Source: Gallionella straubiae | GTDB lineage: Bacteria > Pseudomonadota > Gammaproteobacteria > Burkholderiales > Gallionellaceae | Direction: 5' to 3' | Assembly: GCF_051257895.1 (NCBI RefSeq) | Contig: NZ_CP194331.1 | Span: forward strand, 1,550,001-1,614,000 | DNA length: 64,000 nucleotides | Part shown: positions 48,099 through 57,073 of the stretch, piece after piece | How the letters are laid out: each line of letters starts with the position of its first letter | Numbering within the stretch: position 1 is the stretch's first letter | The notes under the pieces: generated by a model | What the model was told of the DNA's origin: nothing | The model's database searches: none | The model's input: the letters and a program-made list of their open reading frames with translations, nothing else | Position numbers and translations under genes: made by a program

Positions 48099-50438
48099 GT
48101 GGCCTCGCAGCCAGTTAGCGAATCACTGGAGTTTATTGGCGACCGGGGAATTCCAGTTGCGCGGCTGGCGCTGTATGCGCCGGAAGGCAAGGCTGACGCG
48201 CTGATTCGGCTTGCCGAAGCCGAGGCCAATGATGCGGGGGAAGAGCCCGTGCAGATTGTGGAGGGGCTGCGCTACGAATATGCGTTCTACGGCGCCGCCG
48301 CAGAGAGCTTGCGGCTGGAAGAAGAATTCGGCAGGGGCATGATCGAGCCGAGCAGCATTCAGGGGCTGGCGCACTGCGGAAGCATCGCCACCGGCCTGAA
48401 TACCGGGCGGCTGGGTCTGCTGGCGCGCGATGCGGCTGGCTCCATCATTGGCCGCGCCGCGCTTGAAGTGCGCTCGCACAAGCTGGGCTACCGCGATGAC
48501 TACCGGCAAATGCTGGAAGACATCACCGGGCAGTGCGTGGATTTGCTCATGGACTCGCGCGCGGCAACGGCCATGCGCATCGCCCCCGATCCGGGACAGT
48601 CGCCGCAAACCATCAATCAGCGCTTTGCTTTCTTGCGCGCGCTGCTCGGTTCTCGCTCTTTTGCCGATGCTTTGCATCGCATTACCTCTCACCCGCACCA
48701 AAGCTGGGAACCCGAAGAAATTGCCTGCGATACCCGCCGCAGCTTTCGCCCGGATGCGCGTGCAGTGCGCCAGCTTGCCCGCGCGCCGCGCCGCTCGCCT
48801 TTGCCGGCTGCACATCCATTATCGAAGGTGATTGCCTCTCTGCCGGAGCGCATTTCGATATACCGCAATGTGCAGAGCGAAGACACGCCCGAGAACCGTT
48901 TCGTCAAGTTTGCGCTGCAAACTTTCGTCAGCTTCCTGAATAGAATGCTGCTCAAGCTGGAAGAGATCGGCAGCGCCGCCGATGCGCGGCTGCGCAAGGA
49001 AATTGCCGCGCTGGAAAACCAGCTTGAGGCCAACCTAGCGGCAGATGTGTTTCGCAATATTTCCGAGCCCGACATGCTGCCGCTGGGCAGCACGGTGTTG
49101 CAGCGCAAAGAGGGCTACCGCGAGGTTTATCAGGCGTGGCTCAGATTTGATATGGCAGCGCGCCTGGTTTGGCACGGCGGCGACGATGTGTACGGCGCGG
49201 GGCAGCGCGATATTGCTACGCTGTACGAATATTGGGTTTTCTTCAAGCTGCTGGATATTGTGTCGGCAGTTTTCAAGATGGACAAACCCGCAGCGGATAT
49301 GCTAATTGGGCCAACACCCGACGGCTTTGGCCTCAAGCTGAAATCCGGCGAACACATGGCTTTCGATGGCATTTTTCTTGGTGCTGCGCGCCCGCTTAAG
49401 GTGTGCTTCAGTTACAACCGCAGCTTTGCGCAAAATTCAGACAACCGCATTTCCGGCTCGTGGACAGAACGCATGCGCCCCGACTACACCCTGAGTTTGT
49501 GGCCCGCCGATTTCAAAGAGCATGAGGCCGAAGAGCAAGAGCTGATGGTGCATGTGCATTTCGACGCGAAATACCGCATCGAGAATATTGCGGAATTATT
49601 CGGCAAAGACGATGTGGATTTGAGCGCCGAAAAACAAGAGCAGCGCGAGGGGCGGTATAAGCGCGCAGACTTGCTCAAAATGCATGCTTACCATGACGCC
49701 ATCCGCCGCACGCGGGGGGCTTATATTCTTTATCCGGGAGATGAGGCAAAACCGTGGGAGCGCTATCGCGAGGTTCTCCCCGGAATCGGCGCGTTCCCGA
49801 TGAGGCCCGGAAATGGCGCGCAAGAGGTCGAGAAGTTTATTCGCGAGATTGTCGCGCATACATGCGACCGCGCAACCGTGCGAGAACGCCAGAGTTACCA
49901 CACCTATCGGGTGCAGGAAGCGGTAGCAAGCTATGAGGTGTTAAGTAAATTTCCGGAGAGAGATATTGGCGGCAAACAGCGTGCAGCTCCGCTGGCGGAA
50001 ACTTTCGTGCTTGTTGGCTGGTACAAGGATGAGGCACATTTGAAGTGGATTCTGGACAAAAAACTATACAACTTCCGTATGGACACTGAGCGTGGTTCAC
50101 TACGCCTGAAGCCGGATGTTTCCGGCGCGCAGTATCTGCTACTGCACAGCCACAAGGGCGCTACAAGCCAAGGCTTGATGCGGCTTTCCGGGGAAGGCCC
50201 TCGTGTGCTGTCTCGCGAAGCGCTGAAAGCCGAAGGCTATCCGGGCGAACCGTCAAAGCCGTTTTATCTGGTTTATAACGTGGAAATGGCAGAGGGATTT
50301 GAGGGCTACAAATGGGACTATAAGGAGTTGCCCGTACGGCTGCAAAACCGCCAGTCTGCCGAGCCGCAGACGATCACGCTCGACGCGTTGATGGCGGTGG
50401 CCAAAGCGAGCCTGCTTACCAGGGCAGGGGGTGGTTGA
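48099..50438 (+). CDS. DUF2357 / McrC-like PD-(D/E)XK restriction subunit
   Basis: A 779-residue protein. The middle part (TRRSFRPDARAVRQLA, SIYRNVQSEDTPENRFVKFA, YREVYQAWLRFDMAARL, RDIATLYEYWVFFKLLDIVS) is the DUF2357 region. The nuclease core follows: MRPDYTLSLWP (about 461) and HVHFDAKYRI (about 488), giving the D...DxK metal site. A C-terminal domain of about 150 residues may be EVE/ASCH-like in position (AETFVLVGWYKDEAHLKW) but I am unsure. GTG 48099 directly follows the McrB-like stop. It should be the DNA-cleaving partner, driven by the AAA+ ring. Confidence 0.88.
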   Translation: MASQPVSESLEFIGDRGIPVARLALYAPEGKADALIRLAEAEANDAGEEPVQIVEGLRYEYAFYGAAAESLRLEEEFGRGMIEPSSIQGLAHCGSIATGLNTGRLGLLARDAAGSIIGRAALEVRSHKLGYRDDYRQMLEDITGQCVDLLMDSRAATAMRIAPDPGQSPQTINQRFAFLRALLGSRSFADALHRITSHPHQSWEPEEIACDTRRSFRPDARAVRQLARAPRRSPLPAAHPLSKVIASLPERISIYRNVQSEDTPENRFVKFALQTFVSFLNRMLLKLEEIGSAADARLRKEIAALENQLEANLAADVFRNISEPDMLPLGSTVLQRKEGYREVYQAWLRFDMAARLVWHGGDDVYGAGQRDIATLYEYWVFFKLLDIVSAVFKMDKPAADMLIGPTPDGFGLKLKSGEHMAFDGIFLGAARPLKVCFSYNRSFAQNSDNRISGSWTERMRPDYTLSLWPADFKEHEAEEQELMVHVHFDAKYRIENIAELFGKDDVDLSAEKQEQREGRYKRADLLKMHAYHDAIRRTRGAYILYPGDEAKPWERYREVLPGIGAFPMRPGNGAQEVEKFIREIVAHTCDRATVRERQSYHTYRVQEAVASYEVLSKFPERDIGGKQRAAPLAETFVLVGWYKDEAHLKWILDKKLYNFRMDTERGSLRLKPDVSGAQYLLLHSHKGATSQGLMRLSGEGPRVLSREALKAEGYPGEPSKPFYLVYNVEMAEGFEGYKWDYKELPVRLQNRQSAEPQTITLDALMAVAKASLLTRAGGG

Positions 50439-51147
50439 AGTGTCTGTGCGTAAACATCCTGCGGCAGTCAGGAAAGTCGCCGCAACTTTGAAGTATCGCT
50501 ACCACGACTTCAACCACTATAACCGCAAAGACCCGCTGGACGAATTGCTGTTTATCATGTGCAGCACCAAAACTGGCGAAGCAAGTTATCGCAACACCTT
50601 CCGTGCGCTGAAAGAAGCCTTCCCCACCCACCTGCAAATCGCCGAGGCCCCCGCCGAATATATCGCGCGGCCCATCGCCAGCGGTGGCCTGTCAAACCAG
50701 AAGGCCAAGGCGATACGCGATCTTCTCGACATCATCGTGGCACAATTTGGCGAGCCGTCCCTCAAGGCATTGCGTGCGATGAGCGACAAAGATGCCGAAG
50801 CATTTTTATTGTCGCTGCCGGGGGTGGGAAAGAAAACCGCGCGCTGCGTCATGATGTATTCGCTCGATAGGCAGGTGTTTCCGGTGGACACGCATTGCTG
50901 GCGTATCGCCCGGCGGCTCGGCTGGGTCAGGCCGACGCAGAAAGACAAACACTGTGCCCCGCGTGACATGGATCGGTTGCAAGCCAAAATACCGCCGGAA
51001 CTGCGCCACTCTCTACACGTAAACATGATTTCGCTGGGGCGCGAGATTTGCATGCCGAAAACTCCACGTTGTGACATATGCCCGATAACTGTCTGGTGCC
51101 CGAAGATCGGCGTGCCGCGAACGCGAAGCAAAAAAGCACACATGTAA
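50431..51147 (+). CDS. Endonuclease III-like HhH-GPD DNA glycosylase attached to the restriction operon
   Basis: A 238-residue base-excision glycosylase. The helix-hairpin-helix with catalytic lysine is SLPGVGKKTARCVMM (about 128-142), the catalytic aspartate is in PVDTHCWRIARRLGW, and the [4Fe-4S] cluster is formed by CMPKTPRCDICPITVWC (C-x6-C-x2-C-x5-C), as in Nth. The frame opens with GTG 50431, overlapping the DUF2357 gene by 8 bp; GTG 50440 is an alternative. Lysine rather than tyrosine at the active site makes it Nth-like, not Mig-like. Placed behind an m5C methyltransferase it may repair damage linked to cytosine methylation or act in restriction; this is inference. Confidence 0.85.
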   Translation: MVEVSVRKHPAAVRKVAATLKYRYHDFNHYNRKDPLDELLFIMCSTKTGEASYRNTFRALKEAFPTHLQIAEAPAEYIARPIASGGLSNQKAKAIRDLLDIIVAQFGEPSLKALRAMSDKDAEAFLLSLPGVGKKTARCVMMYSLDRQVFPVDTHCWRIARRLGWVRPTQKDKHCAPRDMDRLQAKIPPELRHSLHVNMISLGREICMPKTPRCDICPITVWCPKIGVPRTRSKKAHM

Positions 51148-51219
51148 CGAGCCGAAATATCGGGTGTAGTAAAATGCAGCGGTCAGATTTCCCACCGCAG
51201 TTTTTATTCCCACATAACC

Positions 51220-53250
51220 ATGGACCCATTATTAGACTTCTCCGGTCTGCCGCGCTTCGCGGAGATCAAACCCGAACATGTCGCGCCGGCGATCGACCAG
51301 TTGCTCGCGGAGAACCGCGCGCTGATCGCGCGCCTGCTGGCCGACGATACGCCGACCTGGCAGAGCTTCGTCGTGCCGATGGAGGACGCCAACGAACGGC
51401 TGTCGCGCGCCTGGGGGCAGGTCGGGCACCTGAATGCGGTGATGAATTCTCCCGAGCTGCGCGAGGCTTACAACGCCGCGCTGCCGAAGATCACCCAGTA
51501 CTACGCCGAGCTCGGGCAGAACCTCGCGCTGTTCGAGAAATTCAAGGCGCTGCGCAACGGCCCGGAATTCGCCGGTTTGAGCGCGGCACGCAAGAAGATC
51601 GTCGAGAACGAGCTGCGCGATTTCCGCCTCGGCGGCGCGGAGCTGCCGGAGGAGCAGAAGGCGCGCTACCTGAAAGTCCAGGAACGCCTCGCGGAGCTGT
51701 CGTCGCGCTTCTCCGACAACCTGCTCGATGCGACCAACGACTACACGCTGGTCATCGAAAACCGCAACGAACTGGATGGCCTGCCGGAAGACGCGCTGCA
51801 GACGGCGCAGGAAGCGGCTGCGGCTGCGGGAAAAACCGGCTGGCTGTTCACGCTGAAGGCGCCGTCCTACCTGGCGGTGATGCAATTCGCCACCAACCGC
51901 GCTCTGCGTGAGACGATGTACCGCGCCTACGTGACGCGCGCCAGCGAGTTCGGCAAGCCGGAGTGGGACAACACGCCGCTGATGGACGAGCTCATCAGAC
52001 TGCGCGGCGAGGAAGCGAGCCTGCTCGGCTTCGCCAATTACGGCGAGGTGTCGCTGGCCACCAAGATGGCGGAATCGCCGCAGCAGGTGATCGATTTCAT
52101 GCGCGAACTGGCGCGGCGCGCGCGCCCCTTCGCCGAGAAGGACCTGGCCGAGCTGCGCGAATTCGCGCGCACCGAACTGGGGCTGGCCGAACTTCAATCC
52201 TGGGACGTGAGCTACGCCAGCGAGAAGCTGCGCGAGAAACGCTACGCCTTCTCCGAACAGGAAGTGAAGCAGTATTTCCCGGAGGACGCGGTGCTGGCGG
52301 GCATGTTCCGCTTGGTCGAGACGCTGTACGGCCTGCAGATCGAACAGTCCGCAGCGCCGGTGTGGCATGAGGACGTGCGCTTCTTCGACATCCGCGACAC
52401 ATGGGAACAACTGCTCGGGCAGTTCTACCTCGACCTGTACGCGCGCAGCAGCAAGCGCGGCGGTGCGTGGATGGACGACGCGATCACGCGCCGCCGCCTG
52501 GCCTCCGGCATCCAGACGCCGGTGGCCTACCTCAACTGTAATTTCTCCGCGCCGGTCGGCGGCAAACCCGCCCTGTTCACGCACGACGAAGTCATCACCC
52601 TGTTCCACGAATTCGGCCACGGCCTGCACCACCTGCTCACCGAAGTGGAAGACCTCGCCGTGTCCGGCATCAACGGCGTGGAGTGGGATGCGGTGGAGCT
52701 GCCCAGCCAGTTCATGGAAAACTTCTGCTGGGAATGGGAGGTCGTGCACGGCATGACGCGCCATGCGGAGACGAACGAAAAGCTGCCGCGCGCGCTGTTC
52801 GACAAGATGCTCGCCGCGAAGAATTTCCAGAGCGGCCTGCAAACCCTGCGCCAGATCGAGTTTTCGCTGTTCGACATGCTGATGCACAGCCGCTTCGAGG
52901 CGGGCGGTGCAAAGTCGATTCTTGGGTTGCTCGACGAGGTGCGCGCCGAAGTGGCGGTGCTGATCCCGCCCGCGTTCAACCGCTTCCCGCACAGCTTCTC
53001 GCACATCTTCGCCGGCGGCTACGCGGCGGGCTACTACAGCTACAAGTGGGCGGAAGTGCTGTCCGCCGATGCCTACAGCCTGTTCGAGGAGAACGGCGTG
53101 CTGAATCCCGACGTGGGCGCGCGCTTCCGCGGCGAGATCCTGTCGGTGGGCGGCAGCCGCGGCGCGATGGATTCGTTCCGCGCGTTCCGCGGCCGCGAGC
53201 CGAGCATCGACGCGCTGTTGCGGCATAATGGGCTGCTCGAAACTTCCTGA
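51220..53250 (+). CDS. prlC: Oligopeptidase A (M3 family)
   Basis: Cytoplasmic zinc oligopeptidase that degrades peptides, including cleaved signal peptides. 676 residues, the usual length. The zinc motif is LFHEFGHGLHHLL, with the third ligand in GVEWDAVELPSQFMENF; the C-terminal FSHIFAGGYAAGYYSYKWAEV is the substrate-binding block typical of M3A. It resumes the GC-rich core after the restriction island and is followed after 9 bp by a glutaredoxin-like gene, probably in the same transcript. Confidence 0.96.
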   Translation: MDPLLDFSGLPRFAEIKPEHVAPAIDQLLAENRALIARLLADDTPTWQSFVVPMEDANERLSRAWGQVGHLNAVMNSPELREAYNAALPKITQYYAELGQNLALFEKFKALRNGPEFAGLSAARKKIVENELRDFRLGGAELPEEQKARYLKVQERLAELSSRFSDNLLDATNDYTLVIENRNELDGLPEDALQTAQEAAAAAGKTGWLFTLKAPSYLAVMQFATNRALRETMYRAYVTRASEFGKPEWDNTPLMDELIRLRGEEASLLGFANYGEVSLATKMAESPQQVIDFMRELARRARPFAEKDLAELREFARTELGLAELQSWDVSYASEKLREKRYAFSEQEVKQYFPEDAVLAGMFRLVETLYGLQIEQSAAPVWHEDVRFFDIRDTWEQLLGQFYLDLYARSSKRGGAWMDDAITRRRLASGIQTPVAYLNCNFSAPVGGKPALFTHDEVITLFHEFGHGLHHLLTEVEDLAVSGINGVEWDAVELPSQFMENFCWEWEVVHGMTRHAETNEKLPRALFDKMLAAKNFQSGLQTLRQIEFSLFDMLMHSRFEAGGAKSILGLLDEVRAEVAVLIPPAFNRFPHSFSHIFAGGYAAGYYSYKWAEVLSADAYSLFEENGVLNPDVGARFRGEILSVGGSRGAMDSFRAFRGREPSIDALLRHNGLLETS

Positions 53251-53259
53251 GGAGGCGAA

Positions 53260-53793
53260 ATGAAGCATATCGTCTTGTTGTTAAGCTGTCTGGCATGGAT
53301 GCCGGCGCAGGCCGGCGAGCTGTACCGCTGGGTGGACGCAAAGGGCAAGGTGCATTACGGCGATGCGCCTCCGCCGGACGCGGCGCAAATCGAAGAGAAA
53401 AAGTTTTCCCCGGCCGGGACTCCCGGCGCAGACCTGCCCTATGCGACGCGGCGCGCGCAGCAGGATTTCCCGGTCACCCTGTACGTCGCGGACAACTGCA
53501 CGGAATACTGCGACCAGGCGCGCAGGCTGCTGAACGAGCGCGGCATCCCGTACACCGAGAAGAAACTGGTCACCCAGGAAGAACTCGACGCATTCAAGGC
53601 GCTCTCCGGCAGCGACAGCGCCCCCACCCTCGCGGTGGGCCGCACCTTCCTGAAAGGCTTCCTCGCCACGCAGTGGCACAGTGAGCTCGACATCGCCGGC
53701 TATCCGAAGACCGCGCCCTACCGCCCTGCCGGCGCCCCTCCTGCACCTGCCGCAGCGAGCGGGGTCGCGCCGGCCAGTCCCGCCGCACAGTAA
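53260..53793 (+). CDS. Periplasmic DUF4124/glutaredoxin-like protein
   Basis: A 177-residue secreted protein. Signal peptide MKHIVLLLSCLAWMPAQA, then a DUF4124 segment (GELYRWVDAKGKVHYGDAPP), then a glutaredoxin-type domain (PVTLYVADNCTEYCDQARRL with CxxxC, LLNERGIPYTEKKLV, SAPTLAVGRTFLKGF) and an alanine/proline-rich tail. The redox pair NCTEYC differs from the usual CPYC. Shine-Dalgarno GGAGG lies 6 bp before the ATG. Co-directional with prlC and uvrD. Redox partner unknown. Confidence 0.85.
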   Translation: MKHIVLLLSCLAWMPAQAGELYRWVDAKGKVHYGDAPPPDAAQIEEKKFSPAGTPGADLPYATRRAQQDFPVTLYVADNCTEYCDQARRLLNERGIPYTEKKLVTQEELDAFKALSGSDSAPTLAVGRTFLKGFLATQWHSELDIAGYPKTAPYRPAGAPPAPAAASGVAPASPAAQ

Positions 53794-53855
53794 AATCTCC
53801 CTAAACGGCTAATGCGTCAAAGCGGTGCAGCGCCGTCCTGTGGGATAATTCGCCC

Positions 53856-56090
53856 ATGAATTCCTCCCTGCTTTCCGGCCTCAATCCCGAACAACGCCTC
53901 GCCGTCACCCTGCCGCACCAGTCCGCGCTGATCCTCGCAGGCGCGGGCAGCGGCAAGACGCGCGTGCTGACCACGCGCATCGCTTATCTCATCAGCACCG
54001 GGCAGGTTTCGCCGCACGGCATCCTCGCGGTGACCTTCACCAACAAGGCGGCAAAGGAGATGGTGACGCGCCTGTCGGCGATGCTGCCGATCAACACACG
54101 CGGCATGTGGATCGGCACCTTCCACGGCCTGTGCAACCGCATGCTGCGCGCGCATCACCGCGAGGCGAACCTGCCGCAGACCTTCCAGATTCTCGATTCC
54201 GGCGACCAGCTCTCCGCGATCAAGCGCGTGATGAAGGCGCTGAACGTGGACGACGAAAAGTACCCGCCGCGCGAGTTGCAGAACTTCATCAGCGGCAGCA
54301 AGGAACAGGGGCTGCGCGCCTCCGAAGTCGAGGCCTACGATCCCTACACGCGGCGCAAGGTGGAAATCTTTGCCGAGTACGATGCGCAGTGCCAGCGCGA
54401 GGGCGTGGTGGATTTTTCCGAGCTGCTGCTGCGCTGCTACGAGCTGCTGCAGCGCAACGCGCAACTGCGCGAGCATTACCAGCAGCGCTTCCGGCATATC
54501 CTGGTGGACGAGTTTCAGGATACCAACCCGCTGCAATACCGCTGGCTGAAGCTACTGGCCGGTGCCGGTGAATATCGGAGACCCTCTCCTCAATCCTCCC
54601 CCGCAAGCGGTGGAGGAAGCGAACGTGAAGAGCAATCTTCAATCTTCGCGGTGGGCGACGACGATCAGTCCATCTATGCGTTCCGCGGCGCAAACGTCGG
54701 CAACATGCAGGAGCTGCTGCGCGACTTCCATATCGAGAGCGTCATCAAGCTGGAACAGAACTACCGCTCGCATGCCAACATCCTCGATGCGGCGAACGCG
54801 CTGATCGAACACAACCGCAACCGCCTCGGCAAGAACCTGTGGACGGCGGAGAGCGGCGGCGAGAAGCTGCGCGTGTACGAGGCCGCGACCGATGTGGACG
54901 AGGCGGGGTTCATCGTCGACGAAATCCGCCAGCTGAAATCCGAGGGGATCAACCTCAAGGAGATCGCGCTGCTGTACCGCTCCAATGCGCAGTCGCGCGT
55001 GCTGGAGCACGCGCTGGTCTCCGCCGGACTGTCATACCGTGTGTACGGCGGGCTGCGCTTCTTCGAGCGGCAGGAGATCAAGCACGCGCTGGCCTACCTG
55101 CGTCTGATGGAGAACGGCGACGACGACAACGCGCTGCTGCGCATCGTCAACTTCCCGACGCGCGGCATCGGCGCGCGCAGCATCGAGCAGTTGCAGGAAG
55201 CGGCCAAGCAAAATAACACCACCTTGTTCGACGCCGCTGCAAGGGCGGGCGGCAAGGTCACGGCCTTCGTCGCGCTGATCGAGTCGCTGCGCAGCGCGAC
55301 GCGCGAACTGCCGCTGCCCGAGATCATCGACCATGTGCTGCAGCACAGCGGCCTCATTGCGCACTACGAAAACGAGAAGGCTTCCACCGCGAAGAGGCGC
55401 GAGGCCGAGGAGCGGCTGGAGAACCTCAACGAACTGCTCAACGCCGCGACGCTGTTCGTGCACGAGAACGAGGACGACAGCTTGACAGCCTTCCTCACCC
55501 ACGCCTCGCTGGAAGCGGGCGAGCACCAGGCGGGCGACCAGGATGATGCACTGCATCTGATGACGGTGCATGCCGCGAAGGGCCTGGAGTTCCACACCGT
55601 GTTCATCACCGGGCTGGAGGAGGGGCTGTTCCCGCACCAGAACAGCCAGAACGTGGACGGCGGGCTGGACGAGGAGCGCCGCCTGATGTACGTGGCGATC
55701 ACGCGCGCGCGCCGCCGCCTCTACCTCACTTTCGCGCAGAGCCGCATGCTGCACGGCCAGGTGAATTACGGCATGGCGTCGAGCTTCCTGCGCGAGCTGC
55801 CCGAAGAGTTGTTGCACTGGCTGACGCCGCGGTTTGCGGCGCGCAAGAGCTTCGATTCGTACCTGCCTGCTACGGCTTCCACCCCTGCCCCATCCTTCGG
55901 CGGCGGCGCATCGCCCGCGCACAGTTCACCCTGGCGCATCGGCCAGCGCGTGTTCCACCAGAAGTTCGGCGAGGGAACCATCACCGGCGTCGAGGGCGGC
56001 GGCGCGGATGCGCGCGTGCAGGTCAACTTCAAGCACGCCGGCAGCAAGTGGCTGGCGCTGGAATACGCAAAGCTGACCGCTGTGGGTTAA
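53856..56090 (+). CDS. uvrD: DNA helicase II, with an in-frame palindromic insert
   Basis: Superfamily 1A 3'-5' helicase for excision and mismatch repair. 744 residues. Motif Q LNPEQRLAV, motif I LAGAGSGKTRVLTTRI, Ia TFTNKAAKEM, II LVDEFQDTN (about 216), III GDDDQSIYAFRGA (about 267), IV QNYRSH, V TVHAAKGLEF, VI VAITRARRRLYL, and the C-terminal Tudor-like FGEGTITGVEGGG. Between motifs II and III E. coli UvrD has only a few residues; here about 22 extra appear, RRPSPQSSPASGGGSERE, encoded by a CTCTCCC palindromic element. The stop codon overlaps that of an antisense small ORF (TTAA). Confidence 0.94.
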   Translation: MNSSLLSGLNPEQRLAVTLPHQSALILAGAGSGKTRVLTTRIAYLISTGQVSPHGILAVTFTNKAAKEMVTRLSAMLPINTRGMWIGTFHGLCNRMLRAHHREANLPQTFQILDSGDQLSAIKRVMKALNVDDEKYPPRELQNFISGSKEQGLRASEVEAYDPYTRRKVEIFAEYDAQCQREGVVDFSELLLRCYELLQRNAQLREHYQQRFRHILVDEFQDTNPLQYRWLKLLAGAGEYRRPSPQSSPASGGGSEREEQSSIFAVGDDDQSIYAFRGANVGNMQELLRDFHIESVIKLEQNYRSHANILDAANALIEHNRNRLGKNLWTAESGGEKLRVYEAATDVDEAGFIVDEIRQLKSEGINLKEIALLYRSNAQSRVLEHALVSAGLSYRVYGGLRFFERQEIKHALAYLRLMENGDDDNALLRIVNFPTRGIGARSIEQLQEAAKQNNTTLFDAAARAGGKVTAFVALIESLRSATRELPLPEIIDHVLQHSGLIAHYENEKASTAKRREAEERLENLNELLNAATLFVHENEDDSLTAFLTHASLEAGEHQAGDQDDALHLMTVHAAKGLEFHTVFITGLEEGLFPHQNSQNVDGGLDEERRLMYVAITRARRRLYLTFAQSRMLHGQVNYGMASSFLRELPEELLHWLTPRFAARKSFDSYLPATASTPAPSFGGGASPAHSSPWRIGQRVFHQKFGEGTITGVEGGGADARVQVNFKHAGSKWLALEYAKLTAVG
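54582..54616 (+). repeat. CTCTCCC palindromic element inside uvrD
   Basis: CCCTCTCCTCAAT followed by the imperfect palindrome CCTCCCCCGC/AAGCGGTGGAGG (54595-54616). Read as ccc-tct-cct-caa, one frame different from the copy in the TatD-family gene. It lies between helicase motifs II and III. Confidence 0.85.
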
Positions 56091-56293
56091 TCGGGCGGCG
56101 GGAAGCTCGCCGCCAGCTTGTCCGGCACTTCCCGCCTGAGGGCGAGCGGGATCAGCAGCCCGGCCATGCCGATGTCCAGCACGATCACCGCCGGCGCCAT
56201 CAGCAAATCGAACCGGAACAGGCCGGAGACGAACAGGTTATGCGGCACCTGCGCCAAGGTGATTTCCGCCTCGGTGGCAGCCGGGTATTGCAA
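56087..56293 (-). CDS. Possible 68-residue membrane protein after BPSS1780 gene
   Basis: A TTG at 56293, two bases after the BPSS1780 stop, opens a 68-residue frame: a short amphipathic start (AATEAEITLAQVPHNLFVSG), one hydrophobic segment (LLMAPAVIVLDIGMAGLLIPL) and a charged end (RREVPDKL). The close spacing and clear single membrane helix suggest it may be real, but TTG is a weak start and I know no family. Its TAA overlaps the uvrD TAA on the opposite strand. Confidence 0.35.
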   Translation of the reverse strand: MQYPAATEAEITLAQVPHNLFVSGLFRFDLLMAPAVIVLDIGMAGLLIPLALRREVPDKLAASFPPPD

Positions 56294-56295
56294 GG

Positions 56296-57063
56296 CTAGG
56301 AGCTTGCGTCGTCCGGCTTTGGGGTTTCTTCCGCGGCGGGAGCGCTTTCCACAGGAACGGGAAAGATGTCGCAGTAGCAGGCGTAGACGGAGGTGAACAT
56401 GATGGGCATCAGCACCAGCCAGCCGAGCATCATCGGGATGCTCGCGAGGATAGCCAGCAGCAGGATTGCCATGCCGTACACCAGCATCGCGCCGATGTTG
56501 ACGACGAAGGCGCGCAGGCTGAGTTTCATCGCTTCCGCCGGGGTGGCATTGTTGAAGTAAACCAGCATCGGCGCAAACTGCATGGCCATCAGCATCACGC
56601 TGAACAGCGTGATGCCGAACAGGATGGCGATGCTCGCGCCCGAGATGGCCTGCTTGATGATTTCCGGATTTTCCACGGGCTGGCCGCTCGCCAGGATGCT
56701 GACCAGCGCGGCGCCGCCGACCATCATCATCACGCCGAGAATCAGGTATTGCCCGACCAGCGCGACGCCACCCAGTGTGACGAGCTGCGAGGTGTGCTGG
56801 CGGAAGCCGCTGAACAGGTGCGCCAGCTCCAGCTCTTCGCCGTGCTCCAGCGCACGGCAGCCGACCATCAGGCCTGCCAGCACCACCGGCGCCAGCAGGC
56901 TGACGAGCGGCTCGCCCACCACCGGCACGGCGGACAATCCGACCGCCGCGATGAAGCAGATCATCAGCAGCACGATCCACAGTAGCGGAGCCTTCATGAA
57001 CAGCACATAGCCCTGCTTGATCCATTGCCAACCCCGTCCTGCTGCGAGATGTTGCGGCTCCAT
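56296..57063 (-). CDS. BPSS1780 family membrane protein
   Basis: A 255-residue inner membrane protein of the BPSS1780 family of betaproteobacteria, function unknown. The N-terminal block is HLAAGRGWQWIKQGYVLFMK; about six transmembrane helices follow (for example PLLWIVLLMICFIAAVGLS and VALVGQYLILGVMMMVGGAA), with LFSGFRQHTSQLVTLGG between them and an acidic C-terminal tail. Ten bases downstream of thrB and co-transcribed with it. Confidence 0.85.
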   Translation of the reverse strand: MEPQHLAAGRGWQWIKQGYVLFMKAPLLWIVLLMICFIAAVGLSAVPVVGEPLVSLLAPVVLAGLMVGCRALEHGEELELAHLFSGFRQHTSQLVTLGGVALVGQYLILGVMMMVGGAALVSILASGQPVENPEIIKQAISGASIAILFGITLFSVMLMAMQFAPMLVYFNNATPAEAMKLSLRAFVVNIGAMLVYGMAILLLAILASIPMMLGWLVLMPIMFTSVYACYCDIFPVPVESAPAAEETPKPDDASS

Positions 57064-57073
57064 ATCGTTCTCC

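Noticed and set aside
44944..50438. Type IV (methylation-dependent) McrBC system
   Set aside because: A cytosine methyltransferase heads the same operon, so cutting methylated DNA would be self-destructive; LlaJI-like is the better reading.
50431..51147. Mig-type T:G mismatch glycosylase
   Set aside because: The active-site residue is lysine as in endonuclease III rather than the tyrosine of Mig, so I call it Nth-like only.
51232..53268. A 678-codon open frame antisense to prlC
   Set aside because: No recognisable motif, whereas the plus strand has the complete M3 peptidase with HEFGH.
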